Assembly (NCBI RefSeq): GCF_900114485.1
Contig: NZ_FOTF01000022.1
Span: 1-49,615 of the forward strand
DNA from: Loktanella salsilacus
GTDB lineage: Bacteria; Pseudomonadota; Alphaproteobacteria; Rhodobacterales; Rhodobacteraceae
Direction: 5' to 3'
DNA: 49,615 nucleotides
Shown: positions 33,966 to 41,887 of the stretch, piece by piece
Position numbering within the stretch: the first letter of the stretch is position 1
Layout: every line of letters starts with the position of its first letter
Position numbers and translations under genes: made by a program
Notes under the pieces: generated by a model
Database searches by the model: none
Seen by the model: the letters and a program-made list of their open reading frames with translations, nothing else
What the model was told of the DNA's origin: nothing

Positions 33966-34040
33966 GCTGTGGTAGCTCAGTGGCAGAGCACACCCTTGGT
34001 AAGGGTGAGGTCGAGAGTTCAATCCTCTCTCACAGCACCA
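33966..34040 (+). tRNA. tRNA-Thr (anticodon GGT)
   Basis: The acceptor GCTGTGG pairs with TCACAGC (G-T at the last pair), the D arm is GCTCAGTGGCAGAGC, the anticodon loop is TTGGTAA with anticodon GGT, and the T arm is GAGAGTTCAATCCTCTC. CCA is encoded at 34038-34040. Accessory DNA begins right after it, so it is the probable attachment site of the second island. Confidence 0.96.
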
Positions 34041-34187
34041 TCTGAACCCCTTGATATCAAATGATAATTCTTTGCTATGTGAGCAAACTCACTTGTTGCA
34101 AGGGTGCGAACTTGCGTCAAAGTTGACGCTGAGCCCTTCCAGCGATTCCATGCCGGCGGCGGCTATCACACTGACTTGAGGATTATC

Positions 34188-35222
34188 ATGACCGCAGCAG
34201 AGTTCGAAGCGATATTGGAAACAGTGGCCGAACGACTGAACCGAGACGTGACCGCCGACAAGTCGATGCACAAGCCAGCAATCTTTGAAGCACAAGTCCG
34301 GCACCGCATCTCTGAGCGCCTGGTCGAACTGGGCTTTGACCCGGCACTAGATGAGCAGGTCCAAGCGTTCCCTGATATTGTGATCGGGAATTTCGGTGTT
34401 GAGGTCAAAGCCACCGAAAGCGACAGCTGGCGTTGCATCGCAAACAGTGTGTCAGAAGGAAAGCGCAGCGCAGCCGTCGACAACATATATATCATGTATG
34501 GAAAAATGGGCGGTACGCCGCAGGTCAGGTTTGCAGACTACGGCGACAGCATCATCCACGTTCGCACGTCCCACGTCCCTCGTTTCGAGATCGAGATCGG
34601 GTCTGAACGTTCCCTGTTCGACCAGATTGGAACGACTTACGAAGACTTCCGCAAGCTCGACATGCACGACAAGATGACGCACATCAGGGAATATGCACGA
34701 GGCAGGTTGAATGAGGGTGAGCGGCTGTGGTGGCTTGAAGACAAGCCAGAGGATGAGCAAACCCACACGCTCTCGATGGAGATCCGGCTCTACATGGATC
34801 TGCCCCAAGATGAAAAGCGTGCGATCCGCGCGGAAGCGGTTCTACTTTGCCCCCAAGTCTGCGGCGGCGGTCGGCAACGCCGCAAATATACCGACCCAGT
34901 CTCATACATGATGTCTTACCGCGGCGTCCTTTGCCCTCAAGCACGTGACCTGTTCTCTGCCGGCAGTGTCGCCGGGCCCGCGCGCGGCGGGCATTATGTC
35001 GAGCGTTCGATCATGGCGATCCAAGATGAAATGCGGGAGGCGGCAGCCTATCTCGAGCCAGCGCTGTTCGTCGAATATTGGGGGTCCGACGTTCCGCCAG
35101 ATCAGCGCATTATTGAATGGCTGAAGCGCGCCGATGTTTACGCTGTAGACTTTACACCGTCCCAAAACTTGTTTTTAACTGAACAGAGAATAGAACAGTC
35201 AAAGAACGTTTCTGGGGTTTAA
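34188..35222 (+). CDS. Type II restriction endonuclease
   Basis: From the ATG at 34188 the protein has 344 residues. The PD-(D/E)XK nuclease motif is seen as FPDIVIGNFGVEVKATESDS: Asp63, then Glu72-Val-Lys74. The gene ends one base before the methyltransferase ATG region, the classical head-to-tail restriction-modification arrangement. I do not recognise the exact restriction family, so the cut site is unknown; the m5C partner suggests a target methylated on cytosine. An earlier in-frame start at 34104 is open but has no better support. Confidence 0.75.
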   Translation: MTAAEFEAILETVAERLNRDVTADKSMHKPAIFEAQVRHRISERLVELGFDPALDEQVQAFPDIVIGNFGVEVKATESDSWRCIANSVSEGKRSAAVDNIYIMYGKMGGTPQVRFADYGDSIIHVRTSHVPRFEIEIGSERSLFDQIGTTYEDFRKLDMHDKMTHIREYARGRLNEGERLWWLEDKPEDEQTHTLSMEIRLYMDLPQDEKRAIRAEAVLLCPQVCGGGRQRRKYTDPVSYMMSYRGVLCPQARDLFSAGSVAGPARGGHYVERSIMAIQDEMREAAAYLEPALFVEYWGSDVPPDQRIIEWLKRADVYAVDFTPSQNLFLTEQRIEQSKNVSGV

Positions 35223-35223
35223 G

Positions 35224-36180
35224 ATGAAAAAGCATACCGTCGTATCGATGTTTAGCGGATGCGGCGGCATGGACCTCGGCTTCTTGGGTGGCTTCGACGC
35301 CAACGGAAAGCACTATGCCAAAAACCCATTCGAGATCGTATGGGCAAATGATTTGAACCCGAATGCATGCCGGACATACGAAGCCAATCTGGGTCATCAG
35401 ATCCACGTCGGAAGTGTGTGGGATCACATCGACACCATGCCTGAAAGCTGTGACGTCGTGATCGGCGGTTTCCCATGCCAGGATATCAGTATCAACGGAA
35501 AGCGGGCCGGCGTGGCCGGTGCACGGTCAGGGCTCTACAAAGCCATGGTAGATGCAGTTGAAAAGATGCGGCCGCGGATCTTCGTCGCTGAGAATGTCCG
35601 CGGCCTACTTTACGCTTATAATAAAGACTCGCTTGCGAAAGTTCTTAGCGACTTCACGGCCATCGGCTACGATGTCAGCATCAAGCTTTACCATGCAGCT
35701 GCATACGGCGTTCCGCAGAAGCGCGAGCGTGTGATGATCGTTGGCGTGTTGAACGGATCGGTGCCGTTCGAGCACCCTACCCCGCTGCTTGAAAAGCCTG
35801 ACTGGGTGTCTTCTCGATCAGCGATCGAAGATCTTGAAGGCGTGGACCAGGATCCAGAATTCAGCCACGTCTGGAGCCTCGCCCGAGCGTCAAGCGATCA
35901 AGGCAGCCGTGTTCTGAACCCTGACGTTCCGGCACATACAATCCGTGCGGAATGCCATGGCAACAACCAGTTTCACTACAAGCTGCCACGTCGCATCTCG
36001 ATGCGTGAAGCTGCGCGGTTCCAGACGTTTCCTGACAAATTCATCTTCCACGCCAAGCTTCGCGAGACGGAACGCATGATCGGAAATGCCGTGCCGCCGG
36101 TGTTGGGCTGGCATGTTGCTGGCGCCGTTCTTGAATGTCTGGAGAAAACGGAAGGAGCCGTGTCGATCGCCGCTGAGTGA
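35224..36180 (+). CDS. DNA (cytosine-5) methyltransferase
   Basis: The 318-residue protein has all core motifs of m5C methyltransferases in order: SMFSGCGGMDLGF (motif I, SAM binding), GGFPCQDIS with catalytic Cys85 (motif IV), VAENVRGLLY (motif VI), PQKRERVMIVG (motif VIII), then a target recognition region of about 70 residues and REAARFQTFPDKF and GNAVPPVLGW (motifs IX and X). It protects host DNA from the adjacent endonuclease, one base apart. Confidence 0.95.
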   Translation: MKKHTVVSMFSGCGGMDLGFLGGFDANGKHYAKNPFEIVWANDLNPNACRTYEANLGHQIHVGSVWDHIDTMPESCDVVIGGFPCQDISINGKRAGVAGARSGLYKAMVDAVEKMRPRIFVAENVRGLLYAYNKDSLAKVLSDFTAIGYDVSIKLYHAAAYGVPQKRERVMIVGVLNGSVPFEHPTPLLEKPDWVSSRSAIEDLEGVDQDPEFSHVWSLARASSDQGSRVLNPDVPAHTIRAECHGNNQFHYKLPRRISMREAARFQTFPDKFIFHAKLRETERMIGNAVPPVLGWHVAGAVLECLEKTEGAVSIAAE

Positions 36181-36187
36181 CGCGGCT

Positions 36188-36580
36188 TCAGATGAATCTC
36201 GCGATCTTCAGCGCATCCGGAACACTTCCAGCCTGACCGCACCACCGCGGCTCGTCGCTGGCTTGATACAAGCACATCACGATAAACAGATCGCCGTCTG
36301 TCACGATGTAAGGCCTGTTACGCCACAACGCGATTTCATCTGCTGGCCGCCGGATCGGGTCGCACCAGCCGGGCGGGTTCAGCGGATCTACGGCGACGCC
36401 GTTCACGACGTCGCGGCAGTAGATCACACCAGCATCTGTCTGCAGCTTCCTCATAGCGTTTAATGTATGCGGAACGAACAAGACCCACCAGCTTTCGCGT
36501 CCTGAATATCTTACTCCTGATCCGCCGCCCGTGGGAGGCTTTCCGAGCTCGGCATGCTGAGACTGATGCCCATGTGTCAT
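36188..36580 (-). CDS. Unrecognised protein convergent with the methyltransferase
   Basis: The 130-residue product has no known family. It begins with a polar, His/Gln/Gly-rich stretch, then a Trp- and Cys-containing core (SWWVLFVPHTLNAMRKLQ, CRDVVNGVAVDPLNPPGWCD, WRNRPYIVTDGDLFIVMCLY) with mixed alpha-beta character. Four Cys could hold a metal. It lies 20 bases after the small P-loop frame in the same direction, so the two may form a unit. Real but of unknown role. Confidence 0.6.
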   Translation of the reverse strand: MTHGHQSQHAELGKPPTGGGSGVRYSGRESWWVLFVPHTLNAMRKLQTDAGVIYCRDVVNGVAVDPLNPPGWCDPIRRPADEIALWRNRPYIVTDGDLFIVMCLYQASDEPRWCGQAGSVPDALKIARFI

Positions 36581-36600
36581 ATCTGGCTCAAGTTCTGTTG

Positions 36601-36804
36601 TTACTCAAAATCGATGAGAGCCACATTCACCGCCGCAAACATCCTTATCCTGGAAAGCAACATGCGCTTTTCAAGCTCGCAACCATCTTGCAAAGCGTGA
36701 TGATAGGTCGAGGTTTTGCCCGTGCACGCGGGGGCCACGAAGGAGATCAACATTGGAATTGGCGTCGGGATGCAAGTCATGGATTCGATCCATGAGATTG
36801 TCAT
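36601..36804 (-). CDS. Short protein with a Walker A-like motif
   Basis: The 67-residue frame begins six bases after a GGAG ribosome-binding site and contains ISFVAPACTGKTST, of the form A-x4-G-K-T. This is the usual start of P-loop NTPases, but only about 50 residues follow, so it cannot be a complete NTPase. It is either a truncated gene or a tiny protein with a chance motif. The 130-residue gene follows in the same direction. Confidence 0.4.
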   Translation of the reverse strand: MTISWIESMTCIPTPIPMLISFVAPACTGKTSTYHHALQDGCELEKRMLLSRIRMFAAVNVALIDFE

Positions 36805-37029
36805 TTCATTCTCCAGTTTGTCTGTAAGCTTGTGTCAGAGCCCGCCAGCTTGCGCCGGCGGGCCTTGTGTTCGATCAGCCCCGCAGGAAATCAGGCCTCA
36901 ATCTGCGGCGGTTTTCTTCATGCGCAGCACTCACCGCTTATCTGCGTCGCACCACAGCCCGAACCAAGCGCCCGTGCGCAGGGCTTATGCAGTATGCCCA
37001 CCACACCCTCATACAAAATGATGTACGTT

Positions 37030-37500
37030 TCATGCGATCAAACCGAAAATCTCGCGTTTGATCACGAAGTGGTGAAACTTGGCACCGGGCAGGTCATAGA
37101 TGCCGATCATGTCGCCGTCTGTGTATGCCGCATCGCAGATGTCGAGAATGCAGTGCTGCCGCAGCTCGTCAATTGATGGCTGCCGCATCACGGTCACACG
37201 GTCACGCATGAAGCAGATCCGGACGAACGCGATGTCCGGGTCGCGGTCAAAGTCTGGAATGTCGAACTCGAGATTTCCGCTGTAGCCGATGAAGAAGTCG
37301 AGCATGTGCTGACGGCGCGTCATAAGTATCTCAGCCGCCTCTTGGGCGGCCTGGTGAAGCGTCGCGTGGAAATCATCGAACGTGATGCGGCGCAGGACGT
37401 TGTCAATCTTGTGCGCCTCGACAAAGACGTCAGGCACTTCTGCGAAGAGCATTTCCTCAATGTTCATGTTCAGCATCTTCGTCATATCCCAGTCTGCCAT
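37030..37500 (-). CDS. Unrecognised protein of 156 residues
   Basis: No family recognised. The protein is acidic at the N-terminus (EEMLFAEVPDVFVEAHKIDN), then helical (FDDFHATLHQAAQEAAEILM), then has strand-like segments (NLEFDIPDFDRDPDIAFVRI) and ends in a hydrophobic run. A coherent composition over 156 residues and flanking non-coding gaps support a real gene. It is divergent from the gene at 37660 with a 159-base gap. Confidence 0.6.
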   Translation of the reverse strand: MADWDMTKMLNMNIEEMLFAEVPDVFVEAHKIDNVLRRITFDDFHATLHQAAQEAAEILMTRRQHMLDFFIGYSGNLEFDIPDFDRDPDIAFVRICFMRDRVTVMRQPSIDELRQHCILDICDAAYTDGDMIGIYDLPGAKFHHFVIKREIFGLIA

Positions 37501-37659
37501 CTACAGTGGTCGTATTATTCCGGCTCTCATGTCATTTAGATTCCACTTTAGGTGCAATATTACGAGCATCTTTCCTGACTTTTTTCAATATGCGACAAAA
37601 AACTTACTCTTTGTCATTCCTGCGTATAAATATGTCATGAATGGACAGAGTTTTGCGAA

Positions 37660-38262
37660 ATGATTATGCACGAACACATGACTGGCAAAGACGTCGAAGA
37701 GCACCTTAAAGCGCTTCTCGGCACGGACCGTCGCGGCTGGCAGTCTGCCGTCGCCGACCTGCTCGACGTCACGCCGCGCACGATTGCGCGCAACTGCGAA
37801 GAGCCGACACGCGAGTTCATCAGCAAGATTGCGCAGTATAACCGCCGCGCAGGACTTACGCCGCGCGATGTGATTGCCGATTTCGCCGGCGGCTGGACGA
37901 TCGGCCGTGCGGTCAGTGCTGATTGCGACGACGTATTCGTCACACATATCGCAAGTCCGTCGTTCATCTTGCAAGCGTCGTTCAATGCGAGCGGCGATCA
38001 TGACTACTATGTGACCTGGATCGAGCAGCCGGAAATTTCGGCCGCGGCCGGGCTCATCGATGAAGCGATTGCTCTCGCTGTGCATGCGAATTCTGACAAC
38101 AGCGAAAAGACGGCGGATCGCATCGTGTCTGACGTGATCCGCAGCGGCCGGCCAGCGAATGAGCATCCGGCCGTCATCAGTTTGATCTCGAACAACGAGA
38201 TCGAGAAGCTGACTGCGGTTCTCGAAAAGCTCAGAATGCGCGGTTATTCACCGTCGCGCTGA
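37660..38262 (+). CDS. Predicted helix-turn-helix protein of unknown role
   Basis: The 200-residue protein has a helix-turn-helix-like N-terminus (WQSAVADLLDVTPRTIARNC, residues 27-46) followed by an unfamiliar domain rich in Asp and Ala (ADFAGGWTIGRAVSADCDDV, ASFNASGDHDYYVTWIE). The C-terminal helices (AVISLISNNEIEKLTAVLEKL) may dimerise. Three start codons are possible at 37660, 37666 and 37678. It may be a regulator of the island. Confidence 0.6.
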   Translation: MIMHEHMTGKDVEEHLKALLGTDRRGWQSAVADLLDVTPRTIARNCEEPTREFISKIAQYNRRAGLTPRDVIADFAGGWTIGRAVSADCDDVFVTHIASPSFILQASFNASGDHDYYVTWIEQPEISAAAGLIDEAIALAVHANSDNSEKTADRIVSDVIRSGRPANEHPAVISLISNNEIEKLTAVLEKLRMRGYSPSR

Positions 38263-38392
38263 TGTCGAGCGCACGCTGACGTGCGTCGTAGTGATGTGTT
38301 CCCCATCTCTCGGACAGTATCCGGCGCCTTGTAAGCTCCGGCCTGCTCCTGCTGATCAGCAGTGCGTTCCGTTACTTCAATCCCACCGGACT

Positions 38393-38845
38393 TCAGTCGC
38401 GAGATACCCGAATATAACGCTTCTGATGCCGACGCCGTAATCCCGGTTGACCTGATACCGGTATGTCCCGTCCTGAACGACTATCCAGCTGTCGACCATG
38501 TAGTTCATTCCACCTCAGTGGAACGCCTTTTTTTGATTTGTTCGACCAATGCTCACAGGGCTTGTGGCAAATTACGACCTCGCGCTCGCGCGCAATGGGT
38601 TCCTTTTTCATTTCGAAGGAAGGAGCGTCATTCCTAGATGTCATCCACCAAAGTTCGTCTTCGTCCTTGTGAATCCAGACATCGCCCGAAGTCTCTGCGA
38701 CAGTGGTCATCAAATTGAACCAGCGTGAGGCCGTCGCCTTCGTCGGTTTCTTTCCTGCCGCAGTGGTATCATTCGCCATTCGGCTCGACATATAACCCTC
38801 GCGGTCATTCACTTCCCAATACCTCTGGGCGTCGATAGCATTCAT
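38393..38845 (-). CDS. Unrecognised basic protein
   Basis: The 150-residue frame has a polar, Lys/Arg-rich sequence with several Trp in WIHKDEDELWWMTSRNDA and Cys in VVICHKPCEHWSNKSKKG, then a very basic C-terminus (RRRHQKRYIRVSRD). No family recognised. The middle part looks like a folded small domain, the ends less so, so the coding status is moderate. Nothing overlaps it convincingly on the other strand. Confidence 0.45.
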   Translation of the reverse strand: MNAIDAQRYWEVNDREGYMSSRMANDTTAAGKKPTKATASRWFNLMTTVAETSGDVWIHKDEDELWWMTSRNDAPSFEMKKEPIAREREVVICHKPCEHWSNKSKKGVPLRWNELHGRQLDSRSGRDIPVSGQPGLRRRHQKRYIRVSRD

Positions 38846-39187
38846 GGTCGCGACTGGTCCACGCTCCCGACATATCGGCCATTCGTAATTCTGACGGCCG
38901 AAATTTGCAATTTATACCTTCATTGATATCTATATTGCTCCATTGATTCCCCCCTTAGTATTACTGAAGTGAGCAGCCATCGTAGGAATAATTCGAAAAG
39001 TATGACGGTATCGCACAGCCTGTGGCATCACTCATCTCAAAGTTTAGGTCAGCCCATCGGAGACATTCGCCGAAAACGCTGGTGCTACAGCGCGGTTTCC
39101 CAAACCTCCGGCTCGACCTATCACATAGTATCGTTGTATCACCGCCAGCGAAGATGAAATTTGAAACCTGTGTATCAAACACTCGAG
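38846..39187. other. Gene-poor stretch
   Basis: About 340 bases between the basic protein and the DUF3800 gene. Short frames exist on both strands but none has a convincing start, ribosome-binding site or protein-like composition. The sequence is lower in GC around 38900-38950, where a promoter could lie. I see no other feature. Confidence 0.5.
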
Positions 39188-40207
39188 TTAACGCTTGAGA
39201 AGGTGCATATTTACAATCGCCTGGGACATCGCTCGCGAGATGTAGTAGCGTTCTGCGTGCTCTTCGATCCTCTCCTTGAGGACTTTCATGTGATCTGTAG
39301 CAACCTCTCGCTGAGAGATCCAAAGCAAAAGATCTACCGCTTGAAGGCCTCGGTTATGGGTTGATGGCATGAGTGTAAACTTGCCCTTTGGATACGGTGC
39401 CATCTCAGCTGAAGGGAACTTTCCGTCCCCGCGTTCTAAAATCACCATCTGTCCAAATTCCTCATAATACCTTTTGAGCTCTGACTGAAACTCTTGCTGC
39501 TGATCATGCACAAGGGTTTCGGGCTGACAGCCGTGGATCTTGCAGAAATGGTGTATCGCTTGAAATGCTTGAGTGAATGCGATAACATTTGGTGAGTGGC
39601 CTTGGTATCCTTTGCGTTTTTCGGTGACGAGTAGGGTGAATTCGTCTTGGTTTTCTTTAGCCCACTTGATCGAATTCCTAAATACTTTCTTTATTGCGGC
39701 CGGCTCTGAAGACTTTCTGACCGTCTTAGCAATCTCTGTTGCGATAGTTACGATGCCTTTAGCATCGTCATTCAGGAACGCCTCCCAAAACTTCTTCGCC
39801 AATTCACGGTTCATTGCGGAGTCGCTGACTAAGCAAAGGACGTGCCGGTGCATTTCATCCCAATACCAATGACCAGGCGTGGCGTTGTTTTCGCCTGGAT
39901 CAAAGATCATGTCGACAAACTTCGTCGGAGCAATATAGGGTTTGTGGACACTGAAAATGTTGAGAACCCAAGGGCCGCATTCCCCAATGCTATCGAGCAC
40001 GGAATGCGACAAGTCGACAAGCTCATATTCAGGCCACTCATTCGCATGCAGTCGCTCAACACCTTTTTCTTTGAGAAAGGGATCAAGCACCTCCCCAACG
40101 GACGTGGCAATATTAATTTTTGAGAGCAAGGTCCCGAGTTGAAAATTTTCATTCACATCGAAAATATTACGTCCAGAGTGGCCCGTTTCGTCGATATAAG
40201 CAAACAT
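39188..40207 (-). CDS. DUF3800 domain protein
   Basis: The 339-residue protein starts MFAYIDETGHSG, the hallmark Y-I-D-E-(S/T)-G of the DUF3800 family, an RNase H-like fold. The second family hallmark is near the C-terminus: STHNRGLQAVDLLLW, with the conserved Asp after Gln-Ala, and the terminal helices follow. DUF3800 proteins are often found in defence regions and mobile elements; nuclease activity is suspected from the fold but not proven. It stands alone, in a region of other accessory genes. Confidence 0.8.
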   Translation of the reverse strand: MFAYIDETGHSGRNIFDVNENFQLGTLLSKINIATSVGEVLDPFLKEKGVERLHANEWPEYELVDLSHSVLDSIGECGPWVLNIFSVHKPYIAPTKFVDMIFDPGENNATPGHWYWDEMHRHVLCLVSDSAMNRELAKKFWEAFLNDDAKGIVTIATEIAKTVRKSSEPAAIKKVFRNSIKWAKENQDEFTLLVTEKRKGYQGHSPNVIAFTQAFQAIHHFCKIHGCQPETLVHDQQQEFQSELKRYYEEFGQMVILERGDGKFPSAEMAPYPKGKFTLMPSTHNRGLQAVDLLLWISQREVATDHMKVLKERIEEHAERYYISRAMSQAIVNMHLLKR

Positions 40208-40737
40208 TCATACCTCAAATTCAGAATTATCCGGGACGGCGGGCTTTCTAAGGAAGTTACAGTCGCGTTCTCTGCTCTACAAGTCAGTGATATTTGAAAA
40301 AATGCTTCCTCGCGTTATTGAATCCCCAAAGGTAATGCCAGCGATCCCTGCCGCGACACGGTGGTTACGCCCGCGAAGTAAGTGTCAGCTTCTCCGCCCT
40401 CAGTGTCGATTACACCGGGTCCGGCGGGGTGGGCCTGGCGGAATGTCCGCTTCCGCAGTGGGTCCTGAATGCGTTCACGCCTGCTGCGAACTTCCGGGCT
40501 CCGCCCTTCGCGTCTGGAGACTTCAGGAACGCTCTCCACCTGCCTCTTACATTCCAGACAACCGGCATGCGCGGTCGTTGCTTCACCCAGCCATGCGGCA
40601 CGGACCGGAGGCAGCACGGGTTCAGGGTTCCGGCAACTGGCCCGGATCGGCAGTACGGTTACCCAGCCAGCCCAGAAGTTTTGCTTTGCCCTCGCCGAAT
40701 GATATCTGAACCGGAGAGTGGCGGCGGCTGCCGGGTG
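40208..40737. other. 530-base stretch without a supported gene
   Basis: GC-rich DNA lying after the AAA ATPase gene. Several overlapping frames on both strands are open (for example a 63-residue frame at 40410-40601 minus and a 100-residue frame at 40315-40617 minus), none with a recognised domain or ribosome-binding site. A structured RNA or a decayed gene cannot be excluded. Confidence 0.4.
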
Positions 40738-41778
40738 TCAGTGAAGAAGGTAGGGGGTGGTGTCGTCGATCGCGTGCGCATGTTCGACAATCTTGATGAT
40801 GTCGCGCATGCTGAATGACCGGTCAGCGTATTTCACGGCATCAATTACCGCCCGGGCGGCGTCATCGCTGAGCCCTCGCCGGCCGGACATCGTGCACGCA
40901 AATACGATCGTCTGCCCTCGTGTCGGCGGCGGCAGGTTTATGACGCGGCAACGGCTCAGTAACGGCGCAGGAATGCCGTCTGTCGTGTTCGCGGTCAGGA
41001 TCCAACTGATATGCGACATGTCGAAAGACACGCGGTAGAACGGGCAATCCCAAGCGGCGGCAGTTGCTGGCTCTAAAAGGCTCAGCAACGCATCTTCAAG
41101 CGACATGCGCCGCCCCTTTTCGGACGTCATAGACACAGACTTACAGATCTCATCGACGATGATGAGCGGGTTCGCGATCCGGCTCGAAATGATCATCTCT
41201 ACCGGCCGCCCCGGCTGCGCTGTAGACCACCCGCGCTCGGTGCCGTTGATCGAGAAGCCGACGGCGCCCTTGCTCGCGTCGATGTCGACCGCGGGCAGGC
41301 CGATCTGATGCGCGACGAACCGAGCCCATACGCTCTTGCCGATGCCAGGCGGGCCGACCAGGATCACCGGCGGCACCCGGACCGGTGTGCCGTCCTCAGC
41401 CGCGCGGCGCAGAGCGTGCCAGACGTACTGCGTTGCAGGTGCAAGCCATCCGAATTCCTCGTGAACAGCCGCGGCGATCTCGTCGGCCCGGTCCGCGGTG
41501 ACGGTCATAGCATCGACGCCGCCAGCGATCCGGCCGAGCTTGATCAGTTCTTCAGTTTTAAGCGGTGATGCCGCCCGGATCGCCTCGTGCAGCTTCAATG
41601 TGCGGCGGGTAATCACGCGGTGCGCATCATGCATGACGTGCTTTTCAGCGATCTCGATGCCGTCGAAGCTCTTAAGACCCTTGCCTTGCCGCAACATTTT
41701 GTAGAACGCCCGCCAACGCTTTTCGATTTTATCGCGAGTCAGGAACACGTTGCCGGCCTCGATAATCTTGATCTTCAT
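40738..41778 (-). CDS. AAA+ ATPase with Lon-like ATPase core, no protease domain
   Basis: The 346-residue protein has Walker A VGPPGIGKS (141-149), a segment GTERGWSTAQPGRPVEMI (179-196) similar to the pore region of Lon, Walker B PLIIVDE (204-210), and a sensor-1 Asn in SWILTANTTDGIP with an Arg finger in PLLSRCRVI. The Lon Ser-Lys protease domain is absent. The N-terminal 110 residues are helical and specific to this protein. It follows the VapE gene in the same direction, 109 bases later, so they probably work together; a helicase-loader or unfoldase role is possible. Confidence 0.85.
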   Translation of the reverse strand: MKIKIIEAGNVFLTRDKIEKRWRAFYKMLRQGKGLKSFDGIEIAEKHVMHDAHRVITRRTLKLHEAIRAASPLKTEELIKLGRIAGGVDAMTVTADRADEIAAAVHEEFGWLAPATQYVWHALRRAAEDGTPVRVPPVILVGPPGIGKSVWARFVAHQIGLPAVDIDASKGAVGFSINGTERGWSTAQPGRPVEMIISSRIANPLIIVDEICKSVSMTSEKGRRMSLEDALLSLLEPATAAAWDCPFYRVSFDMSHISWILTANTTDGIPAPLLSRCRVINLPPPTRGQTIVFACTMSGRRGLSDDAARAVIDAVKYADRSFSMRDIIKIVEHAHAIDDTTPYLLH

Positions 41779-41887
41779 GCCTTACCTGCGAAATAAGATT
41801 TTTATCGCATTTTTAATACGATCATCTGCGGGTGACGGTCAAGTGGTGATAAATGCGAAAAGGGCCGGCGATGCCGGCCCACTCTCT

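Noticed and set aside
38961-39323. 120-residue minus-strand frame overlapping the DUF3800 gene
   Set aside because: It overlaps the conserved end of the DUF3800 protein in another frame and its Arg/Ser/Cys composition is not convincing.
40315-40617. 100-residue minus-strand frame beside the AAA gene
   Set aside because: No ribosome-binding site, no domain, and competing frames on both strands; kept only as an unexplained stretch.
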